Shown: positions 14,601-20,637 of the stretch, in pieces
Layout of the letters: each line of letters opens with the position of its first letter
Position numbering within the stretch: the stretch's first letter is position 1
Origin: CAZGXM01 sp964529795
GTDB lineage: Bacteria > Bacillota > JADQBR01
Reading direction: 5' to 3'
Length of the DNA: 20,637 nt
Assembly: GCA_964529795.1 (NCBI GenBank)
Contig: CAZGXM010000050.1
Location: forward strand, 1 to 20,637
Notes under the pieces: generated by a model
What the model saw: the letters and a program-made list of their open reading frames with translations, nothing else
Databases searched by the model: none
What the model was told of the DNA's origin: nothing
Translations under genes and position numbers: made by a program

Positions 14601-15395
14601 TTGACCATAGTTGTCAGCAAATACAATGATGTTCTCTGTGCAAAAACAGTAGCCAGGTTGTTTAACTTCCGCTTGAAGGTTTATACTTATTTCGTAGACG
14701 GCCTGCTGGTGGATACCGGTCCTAGCAAGTTTGCCCGCGAATATATTGAGTTTTTTCAGTCCCAGCAAATAAGGCAGGCGGTACTGACTCATTATCATGA
14801 AGACCACAGCGGCAATGCTCCCTGGCTTGACAATTACGATATACCGCTTTACATTCATCCAAAAGCGCTGGATATCTGCAGACAGGATACCCACCTGCCG
14901 TTATACCGGCATTTTTTCTGGGGTGAGCGTAGGGGATTCGACCCGCTGCCCTTGGGGGCACTGTTAAACGGTAAAAATTCAGACTGGCAGGTGATAGAGA
15001 CCCCCGGGCATTCCCCCGACCATGTGGCCATTTACAACAGGGAGAGGGGGATAGTTTTTACCGGGGACCTGGTGGTAACACCCAAACCCAAACTGATTCT
15101 CAGATATGAAAGCATTCCCCAAATAATTTCTTCTTTGCGCAAACTGGTGCAGTTGGATTTTCAAACTGTTTTTTGTGCTCATGCAGGACCGGTTGCCAAC
15201 GGTAAAGAAATGATAAATACAAAGCTTAACTACCTGGAGAACCTTACCGGGGAAGTGTTAAAATTACACCAGCAGGGTTGGACCGTCCCGATGATTAAGA
15301 AAAAATTATTTCCGAAAACAGTGCTATTAACATATGTTTCCCGCAAAGAGTGGGCTGCAGAGCACATTATTGAGTCCATTATTCGCGATAAATAA
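14601..15395 (+). CDS. Metallo-beta-lactamase-fold hydrolase
   Basis: A 264-residue cytosolic hydrolase of the MBL superfamily. The metal site is clear: THYHEDHSGN (HxHxDH, residues ~78-87), TPGHSPDHVAIY (third His), TGDLVV (bridging Asp) and a last His in FCAHAGPV. The C-terminal helical part (about 205-264) resembles the winged-helix-like end of glyoxalase II/LACTB2-like enzymes. The TTG start at 14601 follows AGGAGG by 8 bases. Substrate not evident; hydroxyacylglutathione-type thioester or phosphodiester cleavage is possible. The zinc-ribbon gene follows by 16 bases. Confidence 0.88.
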   Translation: MTIVVSKYNDVLCAKTVARLFNFRLKVYTYFVDGLLVDTGPSKFAREYIEFFQSQQIRQAVLTHYHEDHSGNAPWLDNYDIPLYIHPKALDICRQDTHLPLYRHFFWGERRGFDPLPLGALLNGKNSDWQVIETPGHSPDHVAIYNRERGIVFTGDLVVTPKPKLILRYESIPQIISSLRKLVQLDFQTVFCAHAGPVANGKEMINTKLNYLENLTGEVLKLHQQGWTVPMIKKKLFPKTVLLTYVSRKEWAAEHIIESIIRDK

Positions 15396-15411
15396 ACTGG
15401 GAGGCAAAAAA

Positions 15412-15750
15412 ATGTTCTGCCCGAAATGCAAGTACGAATATGTAGAGAGTATCAAGGAATGCCCCGACTGCAAGATGCCACTGGTGGAAGAACTGCCACC
15501 GGAACCGGAGCCGGCCTTTGTAGAGCTGGTAACAGTCTTTGCCGCTGGGAACCCGGCGACAATCGCCGTGGCCAAATCCATCTTGGAAGATGCCGGTATT
15601 CGCTATTTTGCCAAAGGAGAAAACCTGCAGGATTTGTTTACCCTGGGTACTTTCGGTACCAGGTTCAACCCGCTGATGGGACCGGTACAAATTCAGGTGG
15701 CAAAGGACGATGCGGAAACCGCCCGGGAACTGCTAAAAGATTTAAAATAA
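15412..15750 (+). CDS. Zinc-ribbon plus DUF2007 domain protein
   Basis: A 112-residue protein with an N-terminal zinc ribbon, C-x2-C-x10-C-x2-C (Cys3, 6, 17, 20: CPKC...CPDC), a short Pro/Glu linker (LPPEPEPA) and a DUF2007 ('putative signal transducing') domain at about residues 40-112, with the typical NPATIAVAKSILEDAGI and a final DDAETARELLKDL helix. The start ATG follows GGGAGG; an upstream in-frame ATG lies inside the MBL gene and was rejected. The biochemical role of DUF2007 is unknown. Likely cotranscribed with the MBL gene. Confidence 0.88.
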   Translation: MFCPKCKYEYVESIKECPDCKMPLVEELPPEPEPAFVELVTVFAAGNPATIAVAKSILEDAGIRYFAKGENLQDLFTLGTFGTRFNPLMGPVQIQVAKDDAETARELLKDLK

Positions 15751-15856
15751 AAGGTTACGGTTCCCCACAACAGATTTTTCTGTTAACAGTGATTTGGCTG
15801 ATCCGAATTGATGTTGAAATTATATTATTGAACTACTGAAAGGTTGGTGACTTAAT

Positions 15857-16273
15857 ATGAAGCATTACCGGAAAGAACTGTGGTTTGAGATGTCAAGACG
15901 GCGGGAGTTGATAAACATCACGCCACAGGTGGAACAGTGCCTGAAGGAAAGCGGTATCAAAGAGGGGCTGCTCCTGTGCAATGCCATGCATATTACTGCC
16001 AGTGTCTTTATAAACGATGATGAACCGGGACTGCACCAGGATTTTGAGGACTGGCTGGAAGGACTGGCACCGGAAAAGCCCTACTCCCGTTACCGCCACA
16101 ACGGCTTTGAAGACAACGCCGACGCCCATTTGAAGCGCACCATCATGGGCAGGGAAGTGGTGGTAGCAGTCACCGATGGCAAACTGGACTTTGGTCCCTG
16201 GGAGCAAATCTTTTACGGTGAATTTGACGGCAAGCGGAAAAAACGGGTACTGGTAAAAATTATCGGCGAGTAA
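15857..16273 (+). CDS. YjbQ/UPF0047 family protein
   Basis: A 138-residue cytosolic protein of the YjbQ (UPF0047) family. Conserved marks are LINITPQVEQCLKESGIKEGL, the NAMHITASVFINDDEP stretch, NADAHLKRTIMG with a metal-binding His, and LDFGPWEQIFYGEFDG. Members can show weak thiamine-phosphate-synthase activity, which explains some annotations, but the real role is unsettled. Length is typical. The ATG follows AAAGGTTGGTG. It is 106 bases behind the DUF2007 gene and 25 bases before the phosphoesterase. Confidence 0.9.
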   Translation: MKHYRKELWFEMSRRRELINITPQVEQCLKESGIKEGLLLCNAMHITASVFINDDEPGLHQDFEDWLEGLAPEKPYSRYRHNGFEDNADAHLKRTIMGREVVVAVTDGKLDFGPWEQIFYGEFDGKRKKRVLVKIIGE

Positions 16274-16298
16274 AAACTATCCATTGGAGGGACGGTAG

Positions 16299-17000
16299 GT
16301 GAAATTAGCAGTTTTGGCTGATATTCATGGAAATGCTTTTGCCTTGGATGCGGTTTTGCAAGATATGCAGGCCCGGGAGGTAAGCGACCTGGTATATCTC
16401 GGGGACCTGGTAATGTTCGGCCCTGAACCGGCGGCGGTTTTTCAAACCATGAAAGGACTAAACCCACTGTATTGGCTTAAGGGAAATACCGACATGTGGC
16501 TGCAAGAACCGCCCGATGCCGCAACAGAGCAGGTCCAATATCATTTTTATCTTTATGCCAAAGAGAAACTTGCAGATGGACAGGTTCGTTTCCTCACGGA
16601 TTTAACTTATCAAGGGTCAATTAATTACCAGGGGGTTGATATTCTCTGCGTGCACGGGTCGCCCCGGTCGGTCACTGAAATCATGGACCGCCGCACCAAG
16701 GACCAGCATAACGTTATGCTGGCAGGGGTCACTGAGGAGATAGTTGTCTGCGGCCATTCCCACGTACCTTATCTTGGTGAAGCGGCAGGAAAGAAAATAT
16801 TCAATGTGGGTAGTGTGGGCCGACCCCTGGACGGGGATACCCGGGCCGCTTACGGTATCATTGACCTCAGCGGGGGGAAACCTGAGTTCATAAACCGCCG
16901 GGTAGGCTATGACCTGGAAGAAACATTGACAGCAGCGCGTAAGTACGGGATGCCTAATTTGGAGCTATATGAACATTCACTGAGAAATGCATCCGGCTAA
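16299..17000 (+). CDS. Calcineurin-like metallophosphoesterase (YfcE/MJ0936-like)
   Basis: A 233-residue metallophosphoesterase. The two-metal site is intact: Asp8 and His10 (ADIHGN), Asp36 (LGDLVMFGPEP), Asn63 (KGNTD), His119 (VHGSP) and His153/His155 (CGHSHVPY), in the usual order. Members are cytosolic phosphodiesterases or phosphatases on small molecules. GTG start at 16299 follows TTGGAGGGACGG. It is the nearest phosphatase-like gene to the inositol genes, though 650 bp and a terminator lie between them, so a role in that pathway is speculation. Confidence 0.9.
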   Translation: MKLAVLADIHGNAFALDAVLQDMQAREVSDLVYLGDLVMFGPEPAAVFQTMKGLNPLYWLKGNTDMWLQEPPDAATEQVQYHFYLYAKEKLADGQVRFLTDLTYQGSINYQGVDILCVHGSPRSVTEIMDRRTKDQHNVMLAGVTEEIVVCGHSHVPYLGEAAGKKIFNVGSVGRPLDGDTRAAYGIIDLSGGKPEFINRRVGYDLEETLTAARKYGMPNLELYEHSLRNASG

Positions 17001-17185
17001 CGGCCAGAGTGGGGTGAAAAAATTGGATATACTGGGAAGCGATTGCAGAAAGTAACCTCTGCACTCAGCTTTATTATGAGATAAGTTGGATTTTACAAAG
17101 AAGGAGGAACAGCACTATGGAAGAATGGCGGGAACAGTAGGTGGCTTTTCTATTATAAGTTACGGTTGGATCAGCTCCAAATGTA
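17001..17185. other. Non-coding stretch with orphan translation starts
   Basis: After the phosphoesterase a GTG at 17014 opens only 13 codons (MKKLDILGSDCRK, stop at 17053-17055). An excellent ribosome-binding site, AAGGAGGAAC (17101-17110), then leads to ATG 17117 and a 7-codon frame (MEEWREQ, stop 17138-17140). The first resembles the opening of small thioredoxin-like redox proteins (usually LG.GC..C). They look like remains of decayed genes; a leader peptide is the alternative for the second. Confidence 0.4.
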
Positions 17186-17214
17186 TTGACTTTTGATTAA
17201 AGCTTATTTATAAT
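17186..17214 (+). promoter_or_regulatory. Near-consensus sigma-A promoter
   Basis: TTGACT at 17186-17191 and TATAAT at 17209-17214 are separated by exactly 17 bases, eleven of twelve positions matching consensus. Transcription would start near 17221. It is the best promoter in the window and drives a non-coding transcript that ends at the terminator at 17406-17430, or reads on into the inositol genes. Confidence 0.85.
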
Positions 17215-17220
17215 AATGCT

Positions 17221-17430
17221 TAAGCGTAAATCTTTTGTAAATATTTCCGATTTAACTCTTGTATTGAATTACTTGCTTTTACTTCTGCCAAGTATATTCT
17301 TTATTTTTTGCCAAAGTTAAGCTGGGAGTGTTTTTATTTTGATAATTGAAAAGTTAAAATTTTGCTGTAATACCAGTTTATTGAGCAACAGCAAATTGCA
17401 ACACTCCCGATCTAGTATCGGGTTTTTTTT
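17221..17430 (+). ncRNA. Predicted structured leader or independent small RNA (~210 nt)
   Basis: Between the promoter and the terminator there is no open frame worth noting, but two nested pairings exist. GGGAGTGTT (17324-17332) pairs perfectly with AACACTCCC (17400-17408), enclosing a hairpin TTTGCTGT (17361-17368) / ACAGCAAA (17388-17395) with a 19-base loop. The outer stem shares CCC (17406-17408) with the terminator stem, so the two cannot form fully at once. That is the layout of an attenuator or riboswitch. No known riboswitch consensus is recognised. The inositol synthase start is 219 bases beyond the terminator, so an independent small RNA is equally possible. Confidence 0.5.
17406..17430 (+). 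terminator. Intrinsic terminator before the inositol genes
   Basis: CCCGAT (17406-17411), five-base loop, ATCGGG (17417-17422), then eight T residues (17423-17430). This is a textbook rho-independent terminator. It ends the transcript from the promoter at 17186-17214 unless the alternative upstream pairing disrupts it. Confidence 0.85.
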
Positions 17431-17648
17431 ATCTCCCTAAAATTTATACAGAAATATATATCAAACATAACTATAACTTGCTTTAAGGAGGTGTTCGCTT
17501 TCATCTGATTGGACTGATACTCGAAGATGGCAACAATTTTTCATAACGCCAACCAAAACAGTCTTGAAGGTTTGCTGTTCAGTTTATCTCCTATACCTTT
17601 ATCACGGTTTTAATTTCCAAAGCAAATGAGATTGAGGGGGGAATGCTC
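17431..17648 (+). other. Leader between terminator and inositol synthase gene
   Basis: No gene is visible. An orphan full-strength ribosome-binding site, AAGGAGGTG at 17485-17493, has no usable start codon at normal distance. AT-rich DNA at about 17440-17475 (including TATATATC) could hold a second promoter for the inositol genes, but no proper -35/-10 pair was found. GAGGGGGGA at 17634-17642 is the ribosome-binding site of the inositol synthase. Confidence 0.4.
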
Positions 17649-18740
17649 ATGAGCAAGATAAAGATTGCCATTGTAGGTATGGGAAACTGTGCCGGTGCTT
17701 TACTTCAAGGAATAGAAATGTATAAAAACTCGCCAGAAAACGTAATTGGTCTGATGAATTATGATTTAGGCGGATACAAGCCCGGGGACATCAATGTGGT
17801 AGCGGCATTTGATGTGGACAAACGGAAGGTTGGCAAGAGCCTTAAAGAAGCTATTTTTGCCAAACCAAACTGTACTACTGTTTTTTATGAGAACTTGCCG
17901 GACTACCCCGTTACTGTTCAAATGGGTCCTGTTTTGGATAGCGTTTCCGAACACATGAAAGATTACCCCGAAGATAAAACATTTGTAGTAGCCGACCAGG
18001 AACCATGCGATGTGGTGAAAGTTCTAAAAGAAAGTGAAGCAGAGATTTTAATCAATTATTTGCCGGTAGGGTCGGAAAAAGCAGCCAGGTTTTACGCCGG
18101 AGCCTGTCTGGAGACAAATGTCGGTTTTATCAATGCTATGCCGGTTTTTATAGCTTCTGATGAAGACTGGGCTGAAAGATTCCGCCAGAAGAATATTCCT
18201 ATCATCGGTGATGATGTGAAAAGCCAAGTGGGAGCAACTATTATCCATCGCACGCTAGCCAAGCTTTTTGAAAACCGCGGTGTAGTGCTTGATCGCACCT
18301 ACCAGTTAAACTTTGGCGGAAACACCGATTTCCTGAACATGCTAAACCATAAACGGTTGACTTCTAAGAAAAAATCAAAAACCCAGGCAGTGCAAGCAGA
18401 ACTGGAAACCCCGCTGGCTGCAGAAAATATTCATATCGGCCCCAGCGACTATGTACCCTGGCTGAATGATAATAAAATTTGCCATATCAGGATGGAAGGA
18501 AGGGGGTTTGGTAACGTCCCGCTGATATTGGATGTCAAACTTTCTGTAGAAGACTCTCCTAACAGCGGTGGCGTGATTATCGATGCGATTCGCTGCATGA
18601 AATTGGCCTTGGATCGAAAGGTCGGTGGCATCCTAACCTCCATCTCCGCCTACACCATGAAATCGCCACCTGTCCAATATACTGATACTGAAGCTAAAAA
18701 AATGGTAGCGGAATTTATCGCCGGAAGGAGAGAACGCTAA
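17649..18740 (+). CDS. ino1: Inositol-1-phosphate synthase
   Basis: It converts D-glucose-6-phosphate to L-myo-inositol-1-phosphate with an NAD cofactor (established for the family). The 363-residue protein has the NAD-binding loop GMGNCAGA (residues 10-17), a second glycine/Asp region (VVAAFDVDKRKVGK), GDDVKSQVGATIIHRTLA (187-204) with the catalytic-lysine neighbourhood, LNFGGNTDFLNM (220-231) and a late SGGVIIDAIRCMKLAL helix. Length fits the archaeal/actinobacterial short type rather than the ~500-residue eukaryotic type. The start is ATG 17649, 6 bases after GAGGGGGGA; ATG 17643 is too close to that site. Its stop overlaps the start of the next gene (TAATG), so both are made together and the product feeds the next enzyme. 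Confidence 0.93.
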   Translation: MSKIKIAIVGMGNCAGALLQGIEMYKNSPENVIGLMNYDLGGYKPGDINVVAAFDVDKRKVGKSLKEAIFAKPNCTTVFYENLPDYPVTVQMGPVLDSVSEHMKDYPEDKTFVVADQEPCDVVKVLKESEAEILINYLPVGSEKAARFYAGACLETNVGFINAMPVFIASDEDWAERFRQKNIPIIGDDVKSQVGATIIHRTLAKLFENRGVVLDRTYQLNFGGNTDFLNMLNHKRLTSKKKSKTQAVQAELETPLAAENIHIGPSDYVPWLNDNKICHIRMEGRGFGNVPLILDVKLSVEDSPNSGGVIIDAIRCMKLALDRKVGGILTSISAYTMKSPPVQYTDTEAKKMVAEFIAGRRER

Positions 18741-20071
18741 TGCGTGCCGTCATCCTCGCCGCTGGCGAAGGAAAGAGGCTGCGTCCGTATTTCGACGGAC
18801 CCAAGCCTCTTACTCCTTTATTAGGTCTTTCCCTAATTGAAAGAAACATCCTTTCCCTGCGCGAATGCGGCATCAACAATATTATCATTACCACCGGTTA
18901 TAAAGCACCGGAAATTAAAAACTACCTGGGAGACGGGACCAGGTACGGGGTAAGTATCACTTACGTCTACAAACCCGACTGGAAGCTGGGAAATGGCGTA
19001 TCAGCGTTCAGTTTTCAGCAACATTTCCGCAATGGCGAAAAATTTATTTTAATGATGTCTGACCATATTTTCGGGCTGGAGGTCCTCAAATCTTTCATTG
19101 CCAGCGCAAAAAATATCGACAAGGAAGAAATTCTGCTGGCTGCCGACAAACGTTTACAAGAAATCTTCGATGTAACGGAATGCACCAAAATTCAAATAGA
19201 GCAGAACCGGGCAATTTTACTTGGCAAAAAAATCGAAAGTTTCAACGCAGTGGACTGCGGCCTTTTCATGGGCACCGGCGCCCTCTTGCAAGCTCTCTCA
19301 CAGGCAATTTCTCAATCCCGCTATACTCTTACTGATGCTGTAAATATTCTCGCTGCTCGCCGTCAAGTGAAAATTCACTTGGTAAATGGCTTTTGGGCAG
19401 ATGTTGATGATATTTGCAGCTACCAGTACGCTGAAAAAATGCTTCTTGACTCGCTGGTACCTGCAAAAGACGGCGCTGTATCCCGTTTCTTAAATCGCAA
19501 GGTTTCACTTAAAATAACCAAGCTTTTAGCCCGCACCGGCGTTACCCCCAACCAGGTAACTTTTAGCTCATTTTTAACTGCTGTGACAGCTTCAATTTTA
19601 TTTTCGTTTTTCCATCCTGCATTAGGAGGACTACTAGCACAGTTAACCTCGATTATAGATGGTGTAGATGGTGAGATTGCCCGTCTCAAATTCTTAAAAA
19701 GCAACTTTGGCGGGCTGTTGGATGCTATTTTCGACCGATACGCAGACTTTTTAATCATCCTGGGGATGGCCTATGCTTGGTATTCCACCGCTGGAAACGC
19801 TATGGTCTTACTGGTAAGCATGGCTACCCTTGCTGGATTATCTATGTCAATGCTGCTTAAGGAAAAATTCCACGCTCTGACCGGCAAACCTTTCCTGCCT
19901 GAAGTCCATGATGGTATATTCCGTTACCTGCCAGGCAACCGTGACGGGCGTTTATTTATTATCATGTTAGGGGGTATATTTAACCTGATCCCCGCCACCC
20001 TAATTTTGCTAGCTGTAGTCACCCATCTACAAACCCTCGTCCGTCTTTACACCGTCCGCCGATTAATGTGA
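18740..20071 (+). CDS. Bifunctional inositol-1-phosphate cytidylyltransferase / CDP-inositol phosphotransferase (IPCT-DIPPS type)
   Basis: A 443-residue fusion. Residues 1-235 are a nucleotidyltransferase: LAAGEGKRLRP...GPKPLTPLLG (7-29), metal Asp in MMSDHIFG (105-112) and VDCGLFMG (171-178), ending with ADVDD (220-224). Residues ~245-443 are a CDP-alcohol phosphatidyltransferase with the full motif DGxxARx8GxxxDxxxD (Asp310, Gly311, Ala314, Arg315, Gly324, Asp328, Asp332) and about five membrane helices. Known fusions of this kind first make CDP-inositol from CTP and inositol-1-phosphate, then join it to another inositol-1-phosphate to give phosphorylated di-myo-inositol phosphate, a heat/salt solute. 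The preceding gene encodes the enzyme making that substrate. The alternative is a phosphatidylinositol-like lipid product. Fusion and motifs are seen; the product is inferred. Confidence 0.88.
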   Translation: MRAVILAAGEGKRLRPYFDGPKPLTPLLGLSLIERNILSLRECGINNIIITTGYKAPEIKNYLGDGTRYGVSITYVYKPDWKLGNGVSAFSFQQHFRNGEKFILMMSDHIFGLEVLKSFIASAKNIDKEEILLAADKRLQEIFDVTECTKIQIEQNRAILLGKKIESFNAVDCGLFMGTGALLQALSQAISQSRYTLTDAVNILAARRQVKIHLVNGFWADVDDICSYQYAEKMLLDSLVPAKDGAVSRFLNRKVSLKITKLLARTGVTPNQVTFSSFLTAVTASILFSFFHPALGGLLAQLTSIIDGVDGEIARLKFLKSNFGGLLDAIFDRYADFLIILGMAYAWYSTAGNAMVLLVSMATLAGLSMSMLLKEKFHALTGKPFLPEVHDGIFRYLPGNRDGRLFIIMLGGIFNLIPATLILLAVVTHLQTLVRLYTVRRLM

Positions 20072-20117
20072 CTATATAATCCACACTCGAGTATATAATA
20101 ATACTAATCTGCTTGAC

Positions 20118-20130
20118 AGCAGTCACTGCT
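20118..20130. repeat. Small near-perfect palindrome AGCAGTcACTGCT
   Basis: Six-base arms around a single central base, next to TTGACA at 20114-20119. It could be an operator half-site pair. No regulator is nearby to support this. Confidence 0.35.
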
Positions 20131-20139
20131 CCGGTCCAA

Positions 20140-20161
20140 CAGGGGAATAGCCCTTCCCCTG
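20140..20161. terminator. Stem-loop after the inositol operon (possible weak terminator)
   Basis: CAGGGGAA (20140-20147) and TTCCCCTG (20154-20161) form a perfect 8-bp stem with a six-base loop, 69 bases after the fusion gene. The tail GTAAAAAC is A-rich rather than T-rich, so it is not a standard intrinsic terminator on the plus strand. It may instead stabilise the 3' end of the inositol transcript. Confidence 0.35.
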
Positions 20162-20637
20162 GTAAAAACAAACTTTGAGAGGATATCCATGGACCTTTCT
20201 TCAATGAGTAAATACTGTCTTCCCCATTTTAGTTTACATAATTAATATTATAGGAAGTTGACAAAGGCCCGCGTGAATCAAGGCCAACAGTCTACCCCTT
20301 CCTGCCCAAGCAGAATAGTTAAACTTGGGTATGTGCCATTCCTCCGGCAAAAACAAACATTTAAACTGCGGCATATTTATCTTACCCTGTGTAATTTGCC
20401 ACAAGTTCCGCGGGGCTTCAGTGTTTTCTATGCTAAACTAAGCAACTATATTTACGGTACCCGGTGTAGCGGCAGCCTTTGCCTTTGCCAGTCCTCATTA
20501 TAGCTTTTGTGGACTAATCCGAGTAACCAAGCCAGTCACGTATTTTTACGGGAAGCTGAAATCCATTCCGCAATTACTGTAAAATTACTGTAATTATCCC
20601 GTTCGCAGCAAAGCAAAAAAATACCCCGATGTTGTTC

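Larger units (their letters stand above)
20072..20637. other. 566-bp stretch without a recognisable gene
   Basis: Frames here (for example 20258-20503) have no family resemblance, poor composition and no ribosome-binding site. Notable sequences are a repeated TATATAAT (20073-20080 and 20092-20099), the small palindrome AGCAGTcACTGCT, a hairpin at 20140-20161, an isolated TTGACA at 20257-20262 and short repeats of TTACTGTAA near 20573-20595. It could be a promoter region for a gene beyond the window or decayed coding DNA. Confidence 0.5.

Noticed and set aside
14439..14894. N-terminal extension of the copper-amine-oxidase-domain protein
   Set aside because: It runs through the divergent MBL gene and lacks protein-like features; the TTG at 14438 gives a signal peptide and good ribosome-binding site.
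17221..17430. 6S RNA
   Set aside because: The size fits, but the 5' and 3' ends do not pair and the characteristic large central bubble within a long rod is not apparent.
17221..17430. T-box or other known riboswitch
   Set aside because: No T-box sequence (AGGGTGG-type) and no TPP, SAM, c-di-GMP or cobalamin-like conserved core was recognised by eye.
20258..20503. 81-codon reading frame near the right end
   Set aside because: No ribosome-binding site, no recognisable family and a biased composition; coding is not supported.
1..20637. CRISPR array, tRNA/rRNA genes, insertion sequences, phage genes
   Set aside because: No regularly spaced repeats, cloverleaf sequences, transposase/integrase motifs or terminal inverted repeats were seen.

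Overview
The window is two unrelated pieces of DNA joined at about 1001-1020. The first ~1.0 kb is very GC-rich and carries the end of one dipeptide/oligopeptide ABC-transporter ATPase gene and most of a second, with the codon habits of an alphaproteobacterium (Rhodobacter/Paracoccus-like). The second ATPase gene loses its normal C-terminus at the join. The remaining ~19.6 kb has moderate GC, strong AGGAGG ribosome-binding sites, frequent TTG and GTG starts and gene families typical of Clostridia (Peptococcaceae/Desulfotomaculum-like, inferred). The join is most simply an assembly or amplification chimera.

Layout of the clostridial part. (1) 1.1-5.0 kb: a DUF523 (TudS-like) gene on the minus strand, then on the plus strand a small exported protein and a large UPF0182 membrane protein. 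(2) 5.0-8.1 kb: DnaA-box-like repeats precede a small membrane protein, a compact B12-dependent (class II) ribonucleotide reductase starting at TTG, and an endonuclease IV-like TIM barrel, ending at a bidirectional terminator. (3) 8.1-10.1 kb, minus strand: a CBS-CBS-ACT regulator-like protein and an asparaginase. (4) 10.1-13.7 kb, plus strand: an alpha/beta hydrolase, an iron-sulfur flavoprotein and an amidohydrolase closely spaced, then tiny ORFs, a DedA-family protein and what looks like a broken uracil-DNA glycosylase start. (5) 13.6-17.0 kb: a minus-strand exported copper-amine-oxidase-N-domain protein, then plus-strand MBL hydrolase, zinc-ribbon/DUF2007 protein, YjbQ and a metallophosphoesterase. 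(6) 17.0-20.1 kb: a 650-bp non-coding stretch with a near-consensus promoter, a structured ~210-nt RNA and an intrinsic terminator, followed by two overlapping genes, inositol-1-phosphate synthase and a fused nucleotidyltransferase / CDP-alcohol phosphotransferase. (7) 20.1-20.6 kb: no recognisable gene.

The most notable content is section 6. Inositol-1-phosphate synthase followed by a cytidylyltransferase-CDP-alcohol transferase fusion is the architecture of the di-myo-inositol-phosphate (DIP) solute pathway known from hyperthermophiles and Rubrobacter. Glucose-6-phosphate would become inositol-1-phosphate, then CDP-inositol, then phosphorylated DIP; no dedicated last-step phosphatase is evident. 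The leader in front contains two mutually exclusive RNA pairings, so it may be an attenuator or an independent small RNA. These functions are read from sequence motifs only; no database comparison was possible.
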